Origin: Chryseobacterium gleum
Lineage (GTDB): Bacteria; Bacteroidota; Bacteroidia; Flavobacteriales_D; Sanyastnellaceae
Length of the DNA stretch: 20,878 nucleotides
Assembly (NCBI GenBank): GCA_945883885.1
Contig: CAMCYM010000002.1
Coordinates: forward strand, 1 to 20,878
Direction: 5' to 3'
Under the pieces are notes generated by a model, which worked only from the letters and a program-made list of their open reading frames with translations, had not been told where the DNA came from and did not search any database. Positions 1-7,773 of the stretch are shown piece after piece; the first letter of the stretch is position 1, and every line of letters begins with the position of its first letter. Both the position numbers and the translations under genes were made by a program.

Positions 1-2
1 CC

Positions 3-404
3 ATTCTCAACCCTCAATCCTCAACCCTTCGCGGCGAAGCCGCGCCTCAGCCCTCAGCTCTTCGCGGCGAAGCCGCGTCTCATCCCTCCGCGGCGCAGCC
101 GCCCCTCAACCCTCAATCCTCAGCCCTTCGCGGCGAAGCCGCGCCTCAATCCTCAACCCTTCGCGGCGAAGCCGCGCCCCAACCCCTCTTCCCCCTCCTC
201 GGCCTCAACGACCGCATCCGCTACGCGGGAGCCCTGTTCGGAGGAAATGTTGAAGCCCTGCGGGAAGCCTGCGCGGTGCTGGACGGTTTGGCCGACCGGC
301 AGGAGGCCCACAATTGGTTGAAATCCAGTTGTCCTGTGAATTGGGAAGATGCCCAAGGGCTGCCCGTGCGTTTTTTAGAATGGATGGACCGGGTACGCGG
401 CTGA
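3..404 (+). CDS. Conserved hypothetical protein, C-terminal part (5' end outside window), with a repeat-derived linker
   Basis: The frame ending at TGA 402-404 is open back to the window edge. Its last ~67 residues (from about base 204) read as a compact alpha-helical module starting LNDRIRYAGALFGGNVEAL and ending FLEWMDRVRG. The pattern LNDR...LFGG...W...FLEW resembles a short uncharacterised domain I associate with Bacteroidota proteins, but I cannot name a family or function. No ATG lies between the repeats and the LNDR motif, so the start must be upstream and the repeat cluster is translated as a Pro/Ser/Ala-rich linker with recurrent LRGEAAP units. The stop lies one base before the rsmI ATG, so the two genes are probably cotranscribed. 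Alternatively this is a decayed gene interrupted by repeats; the open frame and intact C-terminus argue against that. Confidence 0.6.
   Translation: MLNPQSSTLRGEAAPQPSALRGEAASHPSAAQPPLNPQSSALRGEAAPQSSTLRGEAAPQPLFPLLGLNDRIRYAGALFGGNVEALREACAVLDGLADRQEAHNWLKSSCPVNWEDAQGLPVRFLEWMDRVRG
11..176. repeat. Cluster of five palindromic repeat units, about 33-bp period
   Basis: The core TTCGCGGCGAAGCCGCG occurs at 28-44, 61-77, 127-143 and 160-176, with a diverged copy at 87-102. Each core contains the inverted repeat CGCGGC-GAA-GCCGCG and also the nested palindrome TTCGC-G-GCGAA. Cores are separated by CCTCAA/CCCTCA-type spacers. Copies 1, 2, 4 and 5 share one codon register (spacings 33, 66 and 33 nt). 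The diverged third copy is out of register, but the total length stays a multiple of three. All three plus-strand frames are free of stops across the cluster. Confidence 0.85.
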
Positions 405-405
405 T

Positions 406-1092
406 ATGGATGCCTTTGCGGGTCGTTCCCTCGTGCTGGTGCCCACACCCATCGGGCACCTCGGCGACATCACCGCCCGTGCGGTAGAGATCCTGCGGCT
501 GGCCGATGTGGTTTTGGCAGAAGACACGCGCACCACAGGCTTTCTGCTGCGCCACCTCGGCATCGACACCCCACTGCGGGCCTTTCACGCGCACAACGAG
601 CACCGCGCGGCCGACGCACTTGTGGCGGAAATGCAGGCCGGAAAGCGCATGGCTTTGTGCAGCGATGCCGGAACGCCAGGCATTTCAGATCCGGGTTACT
701 TGCTGGTACGAAAGGTGTTAGATGCGGGGCTCGATGCGCTGTGCTTGCCGGGGGCTACCGCCTTTGTGCCGGCCCTGGTGGCCTCCGGACTGCCGTGCGA
801 CCGGTTCGTATTCGAAGGCTTTCTGCCCCACAAGAAGGGACGTGCCACGCGCATCCGGGAAGTGGCAGAAGAGGAGCGGACCTCGGTGCTGTACGAAAGC
901 CCCCATCGGCTGCGCAAGCTGCTCGCAGAACTCGCGGAAGCGTGTGGACCAGAGCGCCCGGCCGCCGTTTGCCGAGAGTTGACAAAGCTGCACGAAGAAG
1001 TGCTGCGCGGTCCGCTCAACGCGTTGTGCGCGCATTTTGAGGCCGTGGAACCGCGGGGCGAAATCGTCGTCGTGGTCGGGGGAACGCGTTAA
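406..1092 (+). CDS. rsmI: 16S rRNA (cytidine(1402)-2'-O)-methyltransferase RsmI
   Basis: Transfers a methyl group from S-adenosylmethionine to the 2'-O of C1402 in 16S rRNA at the ribosomal P site. The 228 residues show the SAM-dependent tetrapyrrole-methylase fold: the N-terminal strand LVLVPTPIGHLGDIT (usually PIGNLGDIT, so Asn is replaced by His), then AEDTRTTGFLLRHLGI, SDAGTPGISDPG, LPGATAFVPALVASGLP, and the RsmI-typical FEGFLPHKKG, LYESPHRL and CRELTKLHEE. The length fits the short form without the C-terminal extension of the E. coli enzyme. The ATG follows the upstream stop by one base, indicating cotranscription. The stop overlaps the stop of the convergent 507-aa gene. Confidence 0.96.
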   Translation: MDAFAGRSLVLVPTPIGHLGDITARAVEILRLADVVLAEDTRTTGFLLRHLGIDTPLRAFHAHNEHRAADALVAEMQAGKRMALCSDAGTPGISDPGYLLVRKVLDAGLDALCLPGATAFVPALVASGLPCDRFVFEGFLPHKKGRATRIREVAEEERTSVLYESPHRLRKLLAELAEACGPERPAAVCRELTKLHEEVLRGPLNALCAHFEAVEPRGEIVVVVGGTR

Positions 1093-2612
1093 GGCGCCGG
1101 GCACAGGGTGCCGAAGATGCCCAGCAAGACGAGCAGGTCTCCGGTGGAAATGACGCCGTTGCCGTCGAGGTCGCCGACGCAATGCGGGGCATCCGCGTAC
1201 AGGCAATGCGCCGTTTCGAAGCAGGCCTCGCCGGTGAAGTTGAGGGCGAGCGGGTCCGCGCATCCGACCGCGAGAACCGGCGAAGGGACGGTCGAGGCGG
1301 GGATGAGGGTTTGGCGCAGGGTGGCCGCGTTGCCGCAGCCGTCCCGGGCCGTCGTGATGCGGTGGATCCGGCCGGTCGCGCAGTCCGTGCTGTCGGCTTG
1401 GACGAGTTCCACCGGACCGGAACAAGCATCCTGTGCCGAGGCCGTCGGCGCGTCGGGAGGCCACGCCGTTCCGGTCACGACGAGCTCCGCGGGGCTGGCG
1501 TAGAAGGTGGGGGGCGTGGTGTCTTCGACGTGCAGGGTTTGGGTTCCCGTCACTTCCGCGCCGGCGTCATCCACTGCGCGCAGGTGCCGCAGGACGGTGA
1601 ACCGCCCGGCGCACGGGCCGGGGAGGGTGTCGAAGCTTTCCTCGACCGGGAGGTCCACGATGTCGGGGCCGGGCGCGAAGCTGCCCATGCGGCGGTCGCG
1701 GGCCCGGACCGTGGGCAGATCTTCAGGGGACGTGCCGCAGGCGACGGTGACTTCGGGGACGAACCGCAGCCGCGGGGGCCGGTTGCCCGTCACTTCGACC
1801 GCCTCTGAACCGAGGATGCGGCCCGCGCCGCAGCCGACTTCTACCCGGGCGAATGTGCCTCCGGAAGCGGTGGCTCCCGTCCAAGTGCGGTAGATGTGCA
1901 CGGGCTGCAGCCCGTTCCAAACCCGCTGCCCCTCCACGGGCAGCGGACCGACACCCCACGCGGCCGGATCGAAATCATCCACATCCACGGACGTCACCTG
2001 CGGTGCAGACGCAGCAGATAGCGCTGACGACGGCACTGGGGCGACCACCGTTTCGACTGCGAAGGCATGCCGCGCCCGGTCCCCACACGCCCCCACCGCT
2101 TCCCAAACCACCCAGTCCTTCCCCTGCCCACACGCATCGCGCCACAGCACGTGCACCTCCTCGCGGACCGTTGCTGCCCCAGCCGAGGCCTGGATGCGGG
2201 ATGCACCGAACGGAAGCGTCGTCGACCCCGGCGTCACCGAAAACACCGGAGCACAGCCCGTCGGGGCAAGGGCACCCGGAAGCGGCGTGGCCGGGAGGAT
2301 GCGGATGGATTGCTCGGCGGACACTTCGAGGTGGGTGCACGGGCAGACGGTTGTAAACCTCCGAACCACGGTGACGGCTCCCGCCGCGTCCGCCGGTAAG
2401 GTGGTGCGTTGCTCTGCCACGTCGAGGGGCTCGGGGCACGTAGAGAAGACGAGCGGATCGCCGTAAGCCCGGTCGATGTCCGCGCGCACCCACAGATCGG
2501 GTGGAGCCACGAGGGCCGTACGCGGTGCGAGCGTTTGGGCCGTGGCCGCAGCCACGGCAAACACTCCCCATCCCGCCGCAAGCAGCCTGCTAAATCGTTC
2601 AGACAAAGTCAT
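1089..2612 (-). CDS. Secreted Ig/HYR-like surface protein with a C-terminal dockerin-like motif
   Basis: A 507-residue protein with a probable signal peptide (residues 1 to about 26, hydrophobic AAGWGVFAVAAATAQ). The body is rich in Pro, Thr, Val and paired Cys, with loosely repeated modules of the form PPRLRFVPEVTVACG...RARD and DTTPPTFYASPAELVVTG...AQDAC, resembling the HYR/Ig-like extracellular modules of Flavobacteriales. Near the C-terminus are GCADPLALNF (about residue 450), a form of the GCxDPxAxN motif, and DLDGNGVISTGDLLVLLGIFG (from about residue 481), which looks like one dockerin-type calcium loop plus helix. No standard type A or type B T9SS C-terminal domain is visible. It lies 34 nt downstream of radA on the same strand. 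Function unknown; an adhesin or surface-structural role is inference. Confidence 0.75.
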   Translation of the reverse strand: MTLSERFSRLLAAGWGVFAVAAATAQTLAPRTALVAPPDLWVRADIDRAYGDPLVFSTCPEPLDVAEQRTTLPADAAGAVTVVRRFTTVCPCTHLEVSAEQSIRILPATPLPGALAPTGCAPVFSVTPGSTTLPFGASRIQASAGAATVREEVHVLWRDACGQGKDWVVWEAVGACGDRARHAFAVETVVAPVPSSALSAASAPQVTSVDVDDFDPAAWGVGPLPVEGQRVWNGLQPVHIYRTWTGATASGGTFARVEVGCGAGRILGSEAVEVTGNRPPRLRFVPEVTVACGTSPEDLPTVRARDRRMGSFAPGPDIVDLPVEESFDTLPGPCAGRFTVLRHLRAVDDAGAEVTGTQTLHVEDTTPPTFYASPAELVVTGTAWPPDAPTASAQDACSGPVELVQADSTDCATGRIHRITTARDGCGNAATLRQTLIPASTVPSPVLAVGCADPLALNFTGEACFETAHCLYADAPHCVGDLDGNGVISTGDLLVLLGIFGTLCPAP

Positions 2613-2646
2613 GCCTGAAAGTAAGACGAAAACACGAATAATCTCG

Positions 2647-4005
2647 TCAAAACAGGTGCCGGTGCAGCTCAGCCACCCGCATCACCCGTTCGATGCCCGC
2701 TACATCGGCCGCATCCCGGGTGTGCCCGGAGACGATGAGCCGCTCCAGCCCCATGCGGCTGGCCTCGCCCCACCGCTGCGCCCAGCGCGCTACCGGCCGA
2801 ATCTCGCCCGACAGCCCCACTTCCCCGGCAAACGCGAGTCCCGGAGGCAGCGCCACATCGAGCGATGAACTCAGCACCGCCGCCACCACAGCGAGGTCGA
2901 GCGCAGGATCGGCGATGCGCAGGCCCCCGGCGATGTTCAGGAAGACATCCCGCGTGGCGAGCTTGAATCCGCACCGCTTCTCAAGCACTGCGAGCAGCAT
3001 GTTGAGGCGGCGCACATCGAAGCCCGTGCAGGAGCGCTGCGGCGTACCGTACACCGCTGAACTCACGAGCGCCTGCACCTCCACCAGGAAAGGCCGCGCG
3101 CCTTCGACCGCAACGGCAACGGCTGTCCCACTCGCTGCGTCGCGCCCTCCATCGGACAACAACACGTCGGAGGGGGTGTCGACCGCGACCAGCCCCGTCC
3201 CCTGCATTTCGTAAAGTCCTAATTCTGAAGTGGTTCCGAACCGGTTCTTTGCCGCCCGCAGCATCCGGTAGGCGTGGTTGCGCTCGCCCTCGAAGGTGAG
3301 GACCACGTCGACCAGGTGTTCAAGGACCTTCGGGCCGGCGATGGAGCCTTCTTTCGTGATGTGGCCGATGAAGACCAAGGGGGTGGCGGTTTGTTTGGCC
3401 CAGCGCGTCAGCGCTGCGGACGTTTCCCGAATCTGGGACACACTGCCGGGAGCGGATTCCACGTCGGCGAGGAACAGGGTCTGGACCGAGTCCACGAGCA
3501 CGAGCGCTGGCTCCGCGATGCGCAATTGGTCAAGGACCGCCGCCGCATCTGTCTCGGGGAGGATCAGCACCTCAGCCGCCACTTCGCCCAACCGCTCCGC
3601 GCGCAATTTCACCTGCTCTGGACTCTCTTCGCCGGCAACGTAGACCACGCGGCCCCCGGTCGCACCGACCGCCATGGCCACTTGGAGCATGAGGGTGGAC
3701 TTTCCGATGCCCGGCTCGCCTCCGAGGAGCACCACGCCGCCAGGGACCATACCGCCCCCGAGGACCCGGTCAAACTCGTCGTCGCCGCTGGGCAAACGCC
3801 TGACTTTCAAAGCGTCCACTTCCCGCAGCGGCATCAGGGTCGCCGAGGTACCAGCCGTCCTCCGCGCATGCACCGCTGGCAAATCCGCTGCTACCACCTC
3901 CTCTTCCAGGGAATTCCACGCCTTGCAGGCCGGACATTTTCCGACCCACTGCGCCGCCGCATGTCCGCACGCCGTGCAGACGAACCTCCGCTTTGCCTTC
4001 GCCAC
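2647..4005 (-). CDS. radA: DNA repair protein RadA (Sms)
   Basis: A RecA-related ATPase that promotes branch migration and processing of recombination intermediates. In order across 452 residues: an N-terminal C4 zinc finger (Cys10, Cys13, Cys24, Cys27), a Walker A motif GGEPGIGKST at 95-104, VLVDSVQTLF as Walker B near residue 170, the RadA-specific KNRFG motif at 253-257, and a C-terminal Lon-protease-like domain (LDLAVVAAVLSSSLD and GLAFAGEVGLSGEIRPV). The start codon is GTG, chosen because it directly precedes MAKAKRRFVCTACG and no closer ATG exists. It follows the stop of the large secreted protein by 15 nt, so it is probably transcribed with it, an unusual pairing. Confidence 0.97.
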   Translation of the reverse strand: MAKAKRRFVCTACGHAAAQWVGKCPACKAWNSLEEEVVAADLPAVHARRTAGTSATLMPLREVDALKVRRLPSGDDEFDRVLGGGMVPGGVVLLGGEPGIGKSTLMLQVAMAVGATGGRVVYVAGEESPEQVKLRAERLGEVAAEVLILPETDAAAVLDQLRIAEPALVLVDSVQTLFLADVESAPGSVSQIRETSAALTRWAKQTATPLVFIGHITKEGSIAGPKVLEHLVDVVLTFEGERNHAYRMLRAAKNRFGTTSELGLYEMQGTGLVAVDTPSDVLLSDGGRDAASGTAVAVAVEGARPFLVEVQALVSSAVYGTPQRSCTGFDVRRLNMLLAVLEKRCGFKLATRDVFLNIAGGLRIADPALDLAVVAAVLSSSLDVALPPGLAFAGEVGLSGEIRPVARWAQRWGEASRMGLERLIVSGHTRDAADVAGIERVMRVAELHRHLF

Positions 4006-4020
4006 AGCCCCCAGCCTTCG

Positions 4021-7000
4021 TTAACGAATGATCGTCAGGTGCCCGCTGTGATCGATGCCGTTCGGGAGCAACAAGACGTACCAGTAGGTGCCGTCTTCCA
4101 CACCGTCCGCCAGCCAGTCTCCGCTGCGGTAGTCGTAGTTCTCGTAAATCATTTGGCCCCAGCGGTTGAAGATCTGCAAGAGCACATCGTCGTACACGTT
4201 CAGCCCGTCGATTTGGAAGCTGGGGTTCTGGTCGTCGCCGTTCCCCGGAGTGAAGACGTTCGGGATTGTGAGGGCACACGCATCCATGACCACGTCCCAC
4301 GACCCCGGTATGCCCGCCGTAGCGCACGGGTTGATGGCAAGCCCTGTCAGGGTCACTTGCTGGCCCCAGCACTCCATCGGGAAAATGGCACTCACCACAC
4401 TCACCGCCTCATCGGGGTCCTCGAAGTAGATATTCTCCCCATTGCATTCGAGGTACCACGTGAATTCCCCTGCCATGGTGGCGTTCAAATCGAAATCGTA
4501 CACCACTTCCGGGCACAGGGTAAGCGGCGCATTCAGCACAGGATACGGGTTCACCGTCGGAGGAACCCCGATGTACAAGTAGGTGCACGCCGTGTTTGTC
4601 GCACAACCGGACGGATCCGTATAGGTCATGCAGATTTCCGTTCCGTCATAGGTTGCACCATCGGCCACCGTCCACGTCGGACCCACGCTTCCGTCCGGCC
4701 AAACCACCGCGTACCCCGGCGGCACGTCGGGAATCACTACCGCCTCCCCATCGCCTTGGCAGTCGATGGTCAAGGCCTCAAGCGGCACGGGAATCTCTTC
4801 CACAATGACGAGCACTGCACAATCCGTGTCGTTTCCGCAGAGGTTCGACACCGTGACGCAGTAGTTGCCAGATTCCGTCGCCGTGTAGGTCGGGGTGATG
4901 ACCCCAGTGCCCGCGCCATCGACCTGCCACGCATACGTAAGGCCTGGCGGATCAGGGGAAACCGGATCAAGAACCACCGTACCGCCTTCGCAAAGGCTCT
5001 CGTCGTCAATGTTTGCCACAGGCGTGTTTTGGGCCAAAATCGTGACTGCATCCGACGCCGTGCCGCACTCGTTTGTCACCGTAACTGTCAGCGTTGTAGT
5101 CGTCGGATTCGCCCAACTGAAAACATTCGTCAACACATCATCCACACCTGGGGCAGGCCAATTGATAGTTGCTGTCCCCCCTGCGTCCGTAACCGTTGCA
5201 ATTGCTGCAAAAGGTGCCCCGTTGCACAAGATAGCTGGAGGGTCGTTTAACGATAGCGTCGGGGGTTCCGTGATGACGATTTCGTAACTATAATCCACGT
5301 TGCAAACGTCGTCGTTGAAGTTGATGGTCGTCACCCCATAACCGCCGGGTTCGAAGACGGTATCCCATTCATCCGTATTCGAAAAACTCCACCCCGCTGG
5401 CCCGTTGAGAACGGACCACGTTCCGGAAGCTGGTTGTGACAAGCAACCCGTGGGGCCGCTGAAAATCAAGCCCGGCACGAGATCGTTGAATTGCGTGAGA
5501 TTTTGGTTGCCACAGTTGTACATATTCACAGATAAGAAATCCGGATTTGTAACTGAGGATGGTACAAAGGTGATTTCAATCGTTTCTCCAGCAATGATGG
5601 GAAAATTGAACTGCGCAAATCCATTGTTCGTTGTCAGGATCTCATCTACGGTGCCATCGAGTCCCGTAACTGTGACAAGCAAGTAGCTGCCATTCCATCC
5701 CCCAGGTTGATTGCTTTGGAGGAAGAACAGCAACGTGCCCTCCGCTGGACTCGAATATCCCCCTTCAAACACCAATTCGTCCGGAATGCCACCGCAGAAA
5801 GGTTCAAAACTGACTTCTGGGATGTACGACCCGATCGGCTCAATCGTAAACACCCGCTGGCCTTGGCAGCCTCCGTCATCCGTCACCAACAATCTGTATG
5901 TTCCCGCTGTCAATTGTGCCGAAGGTGTGCCATCACCCGAGACAACCGTTCCTCCCAAATTGTTCCAATTACCTTCCCAATCGTATGCGACGTAGCCTGC
6001 TTGCTCAACTTCGTCTACCGTCGCTGTTGCGAACTGATTCGGGCAGATTGCAGGAGGATCAAGGTCAACATCTGGAAGGAAATAAGGTGACTGATCTACC
6101 TCGAAAAACTCAACTGCTTCACATTGGGCAATGAAGCCCGAAACGAAAAACTCGCCACCGAAGGTGTACGTATTCGTCGTCCCCACATTGCCATTTGACC
6201 ATTCGTAGCTGTCAAACCCACTTCCGACCGACAACACTGTGCTTCCCCCTGCACAGATGGCGAAATTGCCCGAGACTTCAAGATCCGGAATTGAGATGGG
6301 CAAAACCGTCACAATTACCTCAAAAGAAGTCACACCTACCGGCGTCCCATTGTCGGTTGCCGTAACAGTGAATGTATGCGTGCCGATGTTCGTCGAGGAT
6401 GCAACGAAACTGCCCAAAATTCCGGGAGCATTTCCTCCCGTGACGGTGTATGTCCACCCGGGTGCAGACGTCGACGTCACCGCAATGGTTTGGTTGGTCT
6501 CAGGAGCTAAGAAGTCCAAATCCAAATCCCATGTTCCCCCTTGACATAAGTACACTGTATCGCAAGCCACGCTGGCCGTGGGCAACGGCGGGATGTTCGT
6601 TGTGGCAGTAACAACATTCAAATTGAAGGTCTTACCATCGAGCCAATCGACACCATCTTGCTGGTTTGCGGCAATTCCATATGGGCCATTGTAGGTCCCA
6701 TCAAGCAGATTAAACCGGCCGTACTGGATGTGGGCTCCCGTTGTAGGCGCCGCATCCGCACCTACAGTGGCCGGCGTCGCCCCACAGCAACCTCCTGAAC
6801 CTCCCACATCGCCATGTGCCCAGTTCACGTCGCGATAACACATTTGGGCATTGTAACCGGCCGGAAGCACGCCCCCGGAGGTGCTCGGTGTGAAAATCAG
6901 TTGGTACGAGTTGAGCAAATCCGAATGGTTGCTGAAGTACCCTACGTCGATGAAGTTGACGTAAACCGCCTCCGGAGTCACTTTGTACTTGATTTGCCCA

Positions 7001-7620
7001 CTGTTCCGTAAATCCGTATCCGCCCAGAAGAGCGCGATTTGAGCGGTCTGCTCCACTGTGTTCGGGAACTCCTCCGGGGTCCAATCAATGATATAGTCCC
7101 CGAATGACACCGTTCCTTTCGAGTTGATATAGAATTGATTGTATGTCTGCCCGTACATGCTGAAGTTCCATCCTCCCGTCGAGATTGGGCCCAACGAGCA
7201 GTCCACATTGACCCCGGCTCCGCCTGTAAAATCCCAGTCAAACGTGGTGATCGTTTGGTACGAGTTGTCCGGTTCTATCCAGCAATCACAGCCACCCGGC
7301 GGCATGAGCTTGCGCACCGACAGGCCAGCTTCTTCTCGCTCCTTTTCTTTCCGCACTTTGAAAGCATGAGCGACTTCCCTGACCCGCGATTCATCGTACC
7401 CCTCCCACGTGCGAAAAACGTCCCACTCCGCACGGGTCATATTCACGACGGCTCCTTCAAACGACCCGTATCGGTCGAAAATGGCTTCCACCGTTTTCGC
7501 CTCGAAGGGGGGCGCAACAGCCACTCCTTGCGGAACTGATTGACCTAAAGCTAATTGTGCTGTCGCGCACAGGAAACCCGTTGCCACAGCACACCACACC
7601 TGAAGGGCAGTTTGGTTCAT
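4021..7620 (-). CDS. Large secreted protein: signal peptide, nidogen-like (NIDO) domain, Ig/PKD-like repeats, T9SS type B C-terminal domain
   Basis: A 1199-residue protein. The start was set at 7620 because MNQTALQVWCAVATGFLCA begins a clear signal peptide (1 to about 27); the 28 codons open upstream add no signal-like sequence. Residues ~30-120 hold a charged segment and the motif CDCWIEPDNSY. Residues ~150-335 resemble a nidogen-type NIDO domain: FYINSKGTVSFGDYIIDW, IALFWADTDLRNSG, VYVNFIDVGYF, LNSYQLIF, YNAQMCYRDVNW and DGVDWLDGKTF. A cadherin- or Ig-like module follows (~355-440, ending GTHTFTVTATDNGTP), then several Cys-containing PKD/SprB-like repeats. Residues ~1121-1199 are a gliding-motility-associated C-terminal domain: NVFTPGNGDDQNPSFQI, LLQIFNRWGQMIYENYDY, WLADGVEDGTYWYVL and the terminal HLTIIR. 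Such domains target proteins through the type IX secretion system to the cell surface. An adhesive role is inference. Confidence 0.9.
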   Translation of the reverse strand: MNQTALQVWCAVATGFLCATAQLALGQSVPQGVAVAPPFEAKTVEAIFDRYGSFEGAVVNMTRAEWDVFRTWEGYDESRVREVAHAFKVRKEKEREEAGLSVRKLMPPGGCDCWIEPDNSYQTITTFDWDFTGGAGVNVDCSLGPISTGGWNFSMYGQTYNQFYINSKGTVSFGDYIIDWTPEEFPNTVEQTAQIALFWADTDLRNSGQIKYKVTPEAVYVNFIDVGYFSNHSDLLNSYQLIFTPSTSGGVLPAGYNAQMCYRDVNWAHGDVGGSGGCCGATPATVGADAAPTTGAHIQYGRFNLLDGTYNGPYGIAANQQDGVDWLDGKTFNLNVVTATTNIPPLPTASVACDTVYLCQGGTWDLDLDFLAPETNQTIAVTSTSAPGWTYTVTGGNAPGILGSFVASSTNIGTHTFTVTATDNGTPVGVTSFEVIVTVLPISIPDLEVSGNFAICAGGSTVLSVGSGFDSYEWSNGNVGTTNTYTFGGEFFVSGFIAQCEAVEFFEVDQSPYFLPDVDLDPPAICPNQFATATVDEVEQAGYVAYDWEGNWNNLGGTVVSGDGTPSAQLTAGTYRLLVTDDGGCQGQRVFTIEPIGSYIPEVSFEPFCGGIPDELVFEGGYSSPAEGTLLFFLQSNQPGGWNGSYLLVTVTGLDGTVDEILTTNNGFAQFNFPIIAGETIEITFVPSSVTNPDFLSVNMYNCGNQNLTQFNDLVPGLIFSGPTGCLSQPASGTWSVLNGPAGWSFSNTDEWDTVFEPGGYGVTTINFNDDVCNVDYSYEIVITEPPTLSLNDPPAILCNGAPFAAIATVTDAGGTATINWPAPGVDDVLTNVFSWANPTTTTLTVTVTNECGTASDAVTILAQNTPVANIDDESLCEGGTVVLDPVSPDPPGLTYAWQVDGAGTGVITPTYTATESGNYCVTVSNLCGNDTDCAVLVIVEEIPVPLEALTIDCQGDGEAVVIPDVPPGYAVVWPDGSVGPTWTVADGATYDGTEICMTYTDPSGCATNTACTYLYIGVPPTVNPYPVLNAPLTLCPEVVYDFDLNATMAGEFTWYLECNGENIYFEDPDEAVSVVSAIFPMECWGQQVTLTGLAINPCATAGIPGSWDVVMDACALTIPNVFTPGNGDDQNPSFQIDGLNVYDDVLLQIFNRWGQMIYENYDYRSGDWLADGVEDGTYWYVLLLPNGIDHSGHLTIIR

Positions 7621-7650
7621 GAGAATCAGATGAAGACGGATTCGGGGGGG

Positions 7651-7658
7651 TAAATATA
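7651..7658 (-). promoter_or_regulatory. Possible -7 promoter element for the large secreted protein gene
   Basis: On the minus strand this reads TATATTTA, one mismatch from the Bacteroidota consensus TAnnTTTG, and lies about 30 nt before the ATG at 7620. No convincing -33 TTG element is visible at the expected spacing. Confidence 0.35.
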
Positions 7659-7734
7659 GCAGGCTTCTCCTATAACCGCCTTCCGACAGGGAAAGTTGCA
7701 GCATCCAACGCCACGCGCAGGACGCGGCAGGCCG

Positions 7735-7743
7735 TACCTTTGC
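7735..7743 (+). promoter_or_regulatory. -7 promoter element for lepA
   Basis: TACCTTTGC matches the Bacteroidota primary sigma factor -7 consensus TAnnTTTG exactly. It lies 30 nt before the lepA ATG at 7774, giving a predicted leader of about 25 nt. No clear TTG at -33 is seen. Confidence 0.6.
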
Positions 7744-7773
7744 CTATCAGAGCCGTGTGCGCTCTCCGCTTCA

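Noticed and set aside
11..176. The repeat cluster as a CRISPR array
   Set aside because: The cores are short palindromes with short spacers that are themselves near-repeats (CCTCAA types), not unique spacers, and no cas genes are nearby.
2613..2646. TTACTTTC as a -7 element before the 507-aa secreted protein gene
   Set aside because: It has two mismatches to TAnnTTTG and no -33 element, and the 34-nt gap after radA is consistent with simple cotranscription.
3274..5250. A 658-codon plus-strand open frame opposite radA and the secreted protein
   Set aside because: It is the antisense shadow of two supported genes; the composition is rich in Arg and His with no domain, and no promoter is apparent.
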